Assembly (NCBI GenBank): GCA_030848705.1
Contig: CM061235.1
Coordinates: forward strand, 132,005,228 to 132,069,227
DNA length: 64,000 nt
Source of the DNA: Heracleum sosnowskyi
Lineage: Eukaryota > Streptophyta > Magnoliopsida > Apiales > Apiaceae
Reading direction: 5' to 3'
The notes under the pieces are model-generated. The model was given only the letters and a program-made list of their open reading frames with translations, was not told where the DNA came from and did not search any database. The position numbers and the translations under genes were made by a program. This document shows positions 56,880 through 64,000 of this stretch, piece after piece (position 1 is the stretch's first letter; each line of letters starts with the position of its first letter).

Positions 56880-58740
56880 ATGGCTGACCGTACCGCTCAA
56901 CGTCTCCAGAAAATGAATCAAGCGTCTAAGAAAGGTATCACCATTCGTTCTTCTCATATGTCACTTCAGGATATGATTTTAGAACGTAGTGATGAATACC
57001 CTTCTGTTTCGCATTTAGATTCATTCGATTGTAGTAATAAATTCCACGAAATCGACTTAATTAGGGACTATAACAAGATGCATAGGATTAGGTCCCCTTA
57101 TAGGTTAATCCCAGCTGGCCCTGGGGACCGTTCTTGCCATTGGCGTCCTGATGCACTCTGCATTTACAAGGATGCCATTGTCGCGGGACTCAGGTTCCCT
57201 TTTCATGAGTTTATTCCCAGGCTTTTGGCTGATGTTGGGATTAATCCTTGCCAACTCCCGCCAAACGCTTGGAGAATCATTATGTGTTTTATTGTTCTTT
57301 GTTTGAAGAACAAATTTCCTTTATCCGTAGCTTTATTTAGGAGAATTTTCCAGTTTAAGAATAGTTCAGCCATTACTCTGGGTTGGGTTTATATTAACCA
57401 TCGCCCCTCTACTCCTCCCATTTTTCACCTAAAATCCATCCCTGATAATAATCCAAAGTGGAAGAATGAGTTCATGTATTTAGTTTGGGAAGGAGGGGAC
57501 CGGGGTACCCTTTTCCGTAGCTCTTTCGCTAGGGTCTCAGATGGTAGCCCAAGTGACATTGTTTTGAACGATGAGGAGGCTCGTGCCTATGCCGAGCTTA
57601 CCAAGGATGATTATGCTACCACAGCTTGGACGCTCCTGGATGAGTTTTTGCTTAAGTCCTTGGGACTTTCAAATGTTCTTGACAAGGGTAATCTTCATTC
57701 CAATCTTTCTTTATTTATCTAAGATTGTCTTACACCCATTGTTTCTTTCTTTGTTGTTTTTGCAGCTGCGGCCTTTATCAATAAGGCCAACGAGCCTCGG
57801 GACGGTGAAACGGCCAGAATGAAGAGGGCTCGTTTAGGGGGGAAGGACCCTCGAGCTTCTGGTGTTCCTGCTTTTATAAGGCCCCATGTGGACCTTATTG
57901 ATGAGGCGGAGGGGCCTTCCTCGGCCAAGAGTGCAGTTTGGCGCCCCAACTGGGGTCTTAGGAAGAAGGACACTGTGGTGGGAGTGTCCAAGCATGCCGT
58001 GGAGTGGTCCTACCATTCTTTGACTCCTTGTGACTACAAGGACTTTGTCTCCAACTCCACCATTGAGGGGGTGGAGCATGCTGGATCTCAAGCTATGGCT
58101 GCTGTAAGTATTTCTCTTCTTTTTTCTTTGTAGTTAATAATGTATTTCAAGTTTAAGTATTTGACTTGTAACTTGCTTGTAGGTTAACGCCAACTACCAA
58201 GGGGCTCTCTTTCAAGCCAAGGCTTGGCGCTTATCTTCTGAGGCCAACCAAGGCAAGTTTGAGAAATCCCAAGAGGAGGTGGGTTCTCTCAGGGCCACTC
58301 TGGCTAGGAAGGAGAAAGAGTTAGCCGACTCCCAGGTTGAGCTGGTGTCTTTAAGGAAGGGCAATGATGACTTTATCGACGAGTACCTTGACTCCCAGGA
58401 GTACGAGGAATTGATCGATAAGCATGACGAGCTCCTTTTCCCAGTTCAGTATACTAAGGGATGGGATGGCGCTCTTGATGCTGTGTTGGAGAAGATGCCT
58501 GGATCTCTCACCATTTCTGATTTTCCAAGCCCTTACCCTCCTACTCCTATGGAGTTGGCTTTGGCTGGGGAGGACGACATGGAGGAGGATGACAGGATCT
58601 TCGACCTGGATCACATTTCCTCACCTGGTCAGACTGCCGGGGCTGATGATGCTGCCCTTCGCTCTAGAGAGGAAGAGGAGGAGGATGATGATGATGCCCT
58701 TCACTTTTGGCCATCATGGCTTGTACTTTTATTTATGTAA
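56880..58740 (+). CDS. Intact antisense gene (aORF) of Tat-type retrotransposon 2
   Basis: Three plus-strand exons, 56880-57687, 57766-58103 and 58183-58740, with GT-AG introns and matching phases, encode 567 aa. The ATG at 56880 is preferred over an upstream TTG. Residues about 60-270 form a globular domain (RSPYRLIPAGPGDRSCHWRP, AIVAGLRFPFHEFIPRLLADVGINPCQL, NAWRIIMCFIVLC) of the sort annotated as 'putative gypsy-type transposase' in plant proteins. Exon 2 is polar and basic. Exon 3 is a coiled coil (about 390-450) with a strongly acidic tail (EEEEEDDDD) and a hydrophobic end. It lies opposite to and downstream of pol, and has the same three-exon layout as the broken copy in retrotransposon 1. 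Such antisense ORFs are known in the Tat lineage; their role is unknown. Confidence 0.78.
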
Positions 58741-59006
58741 TTTCAGCCTACGGGCTTAACTTAACTTTTCTATTAAAGTTTTTATCCAGCCTTATTTATT
58801 TCTTGTGGCCATTCATGGCTTGTGTTGTTTTCTTGCTTCTTGAATGTTTGTCAACACTCATAGTATATAAGCTTTAAAACATGAAAATATTGAATTTATT
58901 CATAACTTGAAAAATGGGATCAACCCTTACATAGTACCCAAGTTTTAGAACCCAGGTTGGTTTTATCAAACCTTATTCATAGTAGTGAGTCCTCTTAGGA
59001 AACACC
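58741..59006. other. Convergent 3' region between antisense gene and pol
   Basis: 266 bp where the antisense transcript and the gag-pol transcript run toward each other, so the two RNAs overlap if either reads through. Confidence 0.5.
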
Positions 59007-60398
59007 TTAAACATAATAAACTTTCAAATTGGAGGCATGCCAAGTCCTTGGCACCTCATGCCCTTCAAGGGTTTCTAGCTTATATGAGCCTCGACCAAAT
59101 ACGTTCTTGACGCGATATGGTCCTTCCCAATTTGGGGCCAACTTGCCTTTTTGTCCAACTCCGGATGCTTCAATCTTTCTGAGAACCAAGTCCCCTTGAC
59201 GAAAGAACCTTTCTTTAACCCTTAGGTTGTAGTAGAAAGAGGCTTTCTTTTGATGTTCAACTATCTTGGCGTTTGCTTCATCTCTAACTTCATCAATTAG
59301 ATCCAAAGCTAGCCTCAAGCCTTCTTCATTTTCTTCTGGTTCATAAGCCTCAACTCTTGGGGAGGTGTGAGTAATCTCCACCGGGACCACTGCCTCTGCT
59401 CCATAAGCCAATAGAAATGGAGTTGCCCCGGTGGTGACTTTACAAGTAGTACGATATGCCCAAAGTATGGAGAGTAATTCGTCTACCCAAGTGTTTCTGG
59501 AGCGTTCAACTCTTTTCTTTAGTCCATCCAGGATAATTCGATTTGCAACCTCAGCTTGCCCATTCGCTTGAGGATGGGCAACAGAAGTGAAGCGCAACTT
59601 GATATCGTTCTCATCACAATACTTCTTGAACTCATCGTTGTTAAACTGAGTTCCATTGTCCGTGACGAGGATTCGTGGAATTCCATATCTACATATTACA
59701 TTTTCCCAGAAGAATTGCATTACTTGCTTGGTGGTTATCTTGGCTAAGGGTTTAGCCTCAATCCACTTGGTGAAGTAGTCGATTGCTACTATCAAGAACT
59801 TTCTTTGAGCACTTGCCATTGGAAATGGCCCGAGTATATCCATTCCCCACATGGCAAAGGGGATAGGAGAGTTAATGGATGTCATCATCTCTGGTGGTTG
59901 TCTAACCACTGGTGCATGTTTCTGGCACCCTTCACATTTCTTCACATAGCTTTTAGCATTAGCAAGTATGCTTGGCCAATAGAAACCTAGACGGGTGACT
60001 TTATGAGCAAGGGCTCTGCCCCCCAAGTGTTGCCCACAGATTCCTTCATGTACTTCCTTTAGGGCCAATTCTGCCTCTTGGGGTCTCAAACATTTCAGAT
60101 ATGGAATGATGAAAGACTTCTTGTATAGGAGTCCCTCAATCAGGGTATACCTTAGTGCTCTGACGTATAGCTTTCGTGCTTCTGAAGTATCGTTGGGTAG
60201 CCACCCAGTTTCCTGATGAGCTTTGATGGGATCCATCCAACAGCTGCCAACAACAATAGGTGCTACCAATTTTCCGTTGATGCTTGGGGTCTTCAAGACT
60301 TGGAAGTATACACTCCCTGCATAGTTTTCAATTTCAGAAGAAGCAAACTTAGACAGGGCATCAGCCTTTATGTTTTCTTCCCTTGGAATGTGCTCCAC
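59007..60398 (-). CDS. pol: Integrase part of pol, retrotransposon 2
   Basis: 463 codons continuing in the same frame after the TAG at 60399-60401. Starts with the linker EHIPREENIKADALSKFAS. Then the zinc-binding HHCC region (HEGICGQHLGG, CEGCQKH) and the catalytic core with MWGMDILGPFP (Asp), VTDNGTQF (Asp) and HPQANGQAEVANR (Glu). The C-terminal region has QGDLVLRKIEASG and PNWEGPYRVKNVFGRGSYKLE, ending NLKVYYV. All catalytic motifs are present and the frame is open to the stop. Confidence 0.88.
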   Translation of the reverse strand: MEHIPREENIKADALSKFASSEIENYAGSVYFQVLKTPSINGKLVAPIVVGSCWMDPIKAHQETGWLPNDTSEARKLYVRALRYTLIEGLLYKKSFIIPYLKCLRPQEAELALKEVHEGICGQHLGGRALAHKVTRLGFYWPSILANAKSYVKKCEGCQKHAPVVRQPPEMMTSINSPIPFAMWGMDILGPFPMASAQRKFLIVAIDYFTKWIEAKPLAKITTKQVMQFFWENVICRYGIPRILVTDNGTQFNNDEFKKYCDENDIKLRFTSVAHPQANGQAEVANRIILDGLKKRVERSRNTWVDELLSILWAYRTTCKVTTGATPFLLAYGAEAVVPVEITHTSPRVEAYEPEENEEGLRLALDLIDEVRDEANAKIVEHQKKASFYYNLRVKERFFRQGDLVLRKIEASGVGQKGKLAPNWEGPYRVKNVFGRGSYKLETLEGHEVPRTWHASNLKVYYV

Positions 60399-63300
60399 CT
60401 AGCATTCGTCAAATTGAGTCATGATGGCCTTAACAAGTTTCAAGTACTTGGCCATGACTTCATCTCTGGCCTCAAACTCCCCATTTACTTGGGAAACCAC
60501 TAGCCTCGAGTCTCCACATACTTTCAGAGTTTTGACCCTCAAGGCTCCAGCCAGCCCTAAGCCAGCTATCAGAGCTTCATACTCAGCCTCATTGTTTGTC
60601 GTTGGGAAGTCAAGTTTTAGTGCATACTCAATGAGGAATCCATCAGGACTTTGTAGCACTAAACCAGCTCCACTTGATTTTGTTTTTGATGCTCCATCAA
60701 AATAGAGCACCCAATATTCTTTGAAGTCCATTTCTTGATCTTTCTTGTCTTCCATTATTACTTCCTGCCCCCCGACTTTTTGGTTGTCAATGGTACATTC
60801 AACCATGAAGTCAGCAAGTGCTTGAGCTTTTATGGCCGTTCGAGGCTTATACTTGATGTCAAATTCGCCCAATTCAATAGCCCATTTGATCAATCTTCCA
60901 CTAACTTGAGGGCTATGCAAGATGTTTCTTAGAGGTTGATCAGTCAAGACCTCTATCTTGTGAGCCTGGAAGTACGGGCGTAGCTTTCTTGAGGCCATTA
61001 TCAAGGCTAAGGCAAACTTCTCAATCGTTGAGTAGTTTATTTCTGCCCCATGTAGAATCTTGCTCACATAGTAAACGGGCTTCTGCACTTTCAATTCTTC
61101 CTTTATCAGTACAGCTCCAAGGGCTGTGTTAGAAGCTGCCAAGTACAAGTAGAGAATTTCCCCTGGCTTGGGTTTTGCCAATAGTGGTGCCTCAGCCATG
61201 TATTTCTTCAGGGCCTCAAAGGCCTCTTGGCTTTCAGTTGTCCATTCAAAAATTTTCACTTTTTTGAGTGCTTTGAAGAAGGGTAAACACTTCTCTCCTG
61301 ACTTGGAGATGAACCTTCCCAATGCTGCCACTCTCCCTGTTAGTTTTTGGACATCTTTGACAGTCAGTGGTGGCTCCATGTCTAGAATTGCTTTGATTTT
61401 GTCGGGATTGGCCTCGATTCCTCTCTTGGAAACCATTAGGCCTAGAAACTTTCCCGAGACTACACCAAAGGCACACTTAGCTGGATTCAACATCATCTTG
61501 TGGTGCCTTAGCACTTCGAATGCCTCTCGGAGGTGCTTAATGAGATCGGCCTTATCGAGGCTCTTGACTAGCATGTCATCTACGTAGACCTCCATGGTTT
61601 TTCCAATTAGGTGCTCAAAGATTTTGTTTACCAACTTTTGATAGGTCGCTCCTGCATTCTTAAGCCCAAAAGCCATGACTAAGAAACAGAAGACACCAAA
61701 GTCAGTGATGAATGATACCTTGGCGATGTCATCCTCATGCATCTTGATTTGATTATATCCACTGAAGCCATCCATGAAACTTAGCATCTTATGCCTAGCA
61801 GTGGCATCTATTAGAGCATCAATCCTCGATAAGGGAAAACAATCCTTAGGACATGCATCATTCAAGTCGGTGAAGTCGACGCACATCCTCCACTTCCCGT
61901 TAGCTTTTTTGACCATCACGGGGTTAGCTAACCATTCTGGGAATTGGATTTCCTCAATGAACCCAGCTTCCAAAAGCTTATTCACTTCTTGCTTAATGGC
62001 TTCAAGCCTCTCTGGAGCAAAATTTCTTTTCTTTTGTTTCACTGTCTTCCTTTTTGGATCCACATTCAATTTGTGAGATATCAATTGGGGATCAATCCCT
62101 GGCATGTCGGCCGCTGTCCAAGCAAAAACGTCATTGTTTTCTTGAAAAAAAGACGTGAGTTTGCTCTTCAATGGTTCGGGCAGTAGTGCCCCAATATAAG
62201 TCACCTTCTCTGGTTCTCCTGGGACTAGGGGAATTGGGACCAAGTCCTCAGCCGGTTTCCCCCTTCTGTCCTCGTTGTCGCTGATATTCATGTCTTCAAT
62301 TGGGAGAACTTGCCCCCCAGTTCCATCAGGCCTTAACGCGGCTACATAACAACTTCTAGCCATCTTTTGGTCTCCTCGTTCTTCACCAATCCCATTCCTT
62401 GTTGGGAACTTGATTTTTAGATGATAAGATGAGGCAACAGCCTTGAACGCATGAAGACCAGTCCTTCCCAGGATTGCATTGTAGGTTGAAGTCGCTTTTA
62501 TAACTATGAAGTTCAACATTTGAGTAGACGTATTCATCCCTTGTCCCATAGTCATTGGGAGTTGGATAGTGCCTTCCACTTTTGATTCCACCCCGTTGAA
62601 TCCGTATATAGGCATATTTGAGGGTGTTAACTGAGAGTCTGTGTAACCCATCTTGATAAAGGCATCGTGGAACAAGATATCCACTGAACCTCCATTATCA
62701 ACCAAGACTCTTTTTGTTTCGGAGTTGCCTATCACAGGTATTATGACAAGAGGATCATCATGGGGGAACTTCACCCCTTCCAAGTCTGAATCGTCAAAAC
62801 CTATTGACACTTCTGTTCTGGCACGCTTCGGTGCTTCTCCAACCACAGTCATTACCTCTCGGGCATAAGCCTTTCTTGAGTTTCGGGAGGACCCAGCAGC
62901 AGTTGGCCCTCCGAATATCATGTTGATCACTGGCCCTCGGGGCTTGGGATTCCGATCTTGATCGTTGTCCATTCTATCATAATCCTTCCTTTTATAGTTC
63001 CCCCTTTGGCTCCCTTGGCTTCCATCCTTAGTGAACTTGCTGAGTTTTCCTCTTCGTATCAGAAACTCAATCTCATCTTTCAATTGTCTACAATCATCGG
63101 TGTCATGACCGACTTCTTTGTGGAACCGACAAAACTGATTTTGGTTCCGTTTGGACAAATCAGCCCTCATTGGCTTAGGCCATTTGATATCTTCTTCCTT
63201 GGCTATCTCCATCAGAATTTGACTCCTAGGAGTATTCAATCTTGCATATTCTGTGAATTTTGGCCCAAAATTGCTTCTCTTGGGGGGAGAATCGGAGTTC

Positions 63301-64000
63301 TTTGATGTTCGGGGAAACTTTTCCTTGACGTCGTACTCCTGAGTTTCTTTTCTTTTCTTTGAGTTTCCACTACCGCCAGTAGTGGGTTCATATTTTCTCA
63401 TACTTTCTTCAGCCTTGATATACTTTCCGGCCCTATCTTGGAGCTTCAACATGCTCTCGGGGGGATGTTTAGCTAACGACCGTTTGAAGTGGTCATCAGT
63501 GGTTCCTTGTTGCAGGGCTATCATAGCCACTCTGTCCTCTAAGTCCGGGAATTTTAAAGCCTCTCGAGTGAATCGATTGATGTAGTCCCTTAGGGCCTCA
63601 TTATGTCCTTGCCGGATTACCATGAGTGATGCAGAACTTTTCTCATGCACCCTTCCACTAATGAACTGATTGATGAAAGCCTTGCTTAGTTCCTTGAATG
63701 ACCCAATAGAGTTGGGTGGTAGACGGCTATACCAACGTTGGGCCATGCCTGCCAAGGTTTGTGGAAACGCCCTACACTTGACCGCGTCGTTGGTTGGCTG
63801 CAACAGCAGTGCATTGGAGAAGGTCCTTACATGATTTGCGGGATCTCCCGTTCCATCATAGGCTTTGATCGAAGGCACCTTAAACTTTCTGGATATAGCC
63901 GTTTTCATGATGTCTTGAGTAAACGGTGGTGTAGGATCATCAGGATCTCCTAGGGGCAACAGAATACTAGGATCACCCCTTGGGGCTTCAGCCCTCTTGG
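60399..64000 (-). CDS. gag-pol: gag-protease-RT-RNase H polyprotein, retrotransposon 2 (5' end outside window)
   Basis: The frame is open from the window edge to a TAG at 60399-60401. The TTG near 63959 is not a convincing start; the frame continues upstream. Order: gag core (DPANHVRTFSNALLL, AQRWYSRLPPNSI, FINQFISGRVHEKS), a knuckle-like motif (CRFHKEVGHDTDDC), aspartic protease VDNGGSVDILF, RT with WRMCVDFTDLNDACP, FMDGFSGYNQI, MAFGLKNAG and YVDD, the Ty3 RNase H (LYLYLAASNTALGAV...), then a second RNase H (WVLYFDGASKTKSSGAG, NNEAEYEALIAGLGLA, GDSRLVVSQ), as expected for Tat elements. Gag, PR, RT and RH lie in one frame. The single stop before integrase is the only lesion seen. Confidence 0.9.
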   Translation of the reverse strand, partial: KRAEAPRGDPSILLPLGDPDDPTPPFTQDIMKTAISRKFKVPSIKAYDGTGDPANHVRTFSNALLLQPTNDAVKCRAFPQTLAGMAQRWYSRLPPNSIGSFKELSKAFINQFISGRVHEKSSASLMVIRQGHNEALRDYINRFTREALKFPDLEDRVAMIALQQGTTDDHFKRSLAKHPPESMLKLQDRAGKYIKAEESMRKYEPTTGGSGNSKKRKETQEYDVKEKFPRTSKNSDSPPKRSNFGPKFTEYARLNTPRSQILMEIAKEEDIKWPKPMRADLSKRNQNQFCRFHKEVGHDTDDCRQLKDEIEFLIRRGKLSKFTKDGSQGSQRGNYKRKDYDRMDNDQDRNPKPRGPVINMIFGGPTAAGSSRNSRKAYAREVMTVVGEAPKRARTEVSIGFDDSDLEGVKFPHDDPLVIIPVIGNSETKRVLVDNGGSVDILFHDAFIKMGYTDSQLTPSNMPIYGFNGVESKVEGTIQLPMTMGQGMNTSTQMLNFIVIKATSTYNAILGRTGLHAFKAVASSYHLKIKFPTRNGIGEERGDQKMARSCYVAALRPDGTGGQVLPIEDMNISDNEDRRGKPAEDLVPIPLVPGEPEKVTYIGALLPEPLKSKLTSFFQENNDVFAWTAADMPGIDPQLISHKLNVDPKRKTVKQKKRNFAPERLEAIKQEVNKLLEAGFIEEIQFPEWLANPVMVKKANGKWRMCVDFTDLNDACPKDCFPLSRIDALIDATARHKMLSFMDGFSGYNQIKMHEDDIAKVSFITDFGVFCFLVMAFGLKNAGATYQKLVNKIFEHLIGKTMEVYVDDMLVKSLDKADLIKHLREAFEVLRHHKMMLNPAKCAFGVVSGKFLGLMVSKRGIEANPDKIKAILDMEPPLTVKDVQKLTGRVAALGRFISKSGEKCLPFFKALKKVKIFEWTTESQEAFEALKKYMAEAPLLAKPKPGEILYLYLAASNTALGAVLIKEELKVQKPVYYVSKILHGAEINYSTIEKFALALIMASRKLRPYFQAHKIEVLTDQPLRNILHSPQVSGRLIKWAIELGEFDIKYKPRTAIKAQALADFMVECTIDNQKVGGQEVIMEDKKDQEMDFKEYWVLYFDGASKTKSSGAGLVLQSPDGFLIEYALKLDFPTTNNEAEYEALIAGLGLAGALRVKTLKVCGDSRLVVSQVNGEFEARDEVMAKYLKLVKAIMTQFDEC

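Larger units (their letters stand above)
54799..64000 (-). mobile_element. Ty3/Gypsy Tat-type LTR retrotransposon 2 (minus strand, runs off the right edge)
   Basis: On the minus strand: gag (partly outside the window), protease, RT, RNase H, second RNase H, integrase, an antisense gene, a TTCGACC-rich repeat region, polypurine tract and 3' LTR. It is inserted into a CACTA element. Apart from one stop codon its long polyprotein is open, so it is much better preserved than retrotransposon 1. The 5' LTR lies beyond position 64,000. Confidence 0.9.

Overview
This is a piece of a plant nuclear genome, almost certainly a eudicot. Its genes have spliced exons with GT/AG introns, the intergenic DNA is very AT-rich, and the transposable elements are plant types (MULE, Helitron, CACTA, hAT, PIF/Harbinger, Ty3/Gypsy of the Tat kind). 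The species cannot be fixed from the sequence alone.

Three host genes can be assembled from exons. They are a NET2-type NETWORKED actin-binding protein (+, 4906-8223, two exons, 1004 aa), a plastid MscS-like channel of the MSL2/MSL3 type (-, 25345-17107, thirteen coding exons, 750 aa, with a probable 5' UTR exon near 26.4 kb), and a MATE efflux carrier of the DETOXIFICATION 27 type (+, 48541-52054, eight exons, 490 aa). They are ordinary, unrelated neighbours. Everything between them is mobile DNA.

Layout: 28-3565 is a probable minus-strand Helitron with internal duplications. 3.6-4.9 kb is spacer with a probable MITE, then NET2. 8.65-10.09 kb holds elements embedded in TA microsatellites, followed by a fossil hAT transposase. 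11,944-16,849 is a complete Mutator-like element (MULE) with a 9-bp target duplication, 143-bp terminal inverted repeats, an uninterrupted seven-exon transposase and a convergent small GRF zinc-finger/membrane protein. 17.1-26.4 kb is MSL2/3, with a 721-bp hAT-type MITE in one intron. 27.0-28.2 kb is an 18-bp minisatellite. 29,023-39,091 is a complete but mutated Tat-type Ty3/Gypsy retrotransposon with 411-bp LTRs and a PIF/Harbinger MITE in its 5' LTR. 39.1-48.2 kb is AT-rich DNA made largely of non-autonomous Helitrons nested in each other. The MATE gene follows. From 52,738 a CACTA element begins. It is cut at 54,798 by a second Tat-type retrotransposon on the minus strand, which runs off the right edge of the window.

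The strongest observations are: (1) the young-looking two-gene MULE; (2) in both Tat-type retrotransposons, a spliced gene on the strand opposite gag-pol, lying between pol and the 3' LTR, broken in one element and open for 567 codons in the other, where it has a TATA-type promoter candidate; (3) reciprocal Helitron nesting, in which family B sits inside family A and family A inside family B, so that each copy supplies the other's empty site. I found no CRISPR array and no convincing tRNA or rRNA gene. No system here is clearly new to science; the antisense retrotransposon gene and the MULE accessory gene are the best candidates for follow-up.
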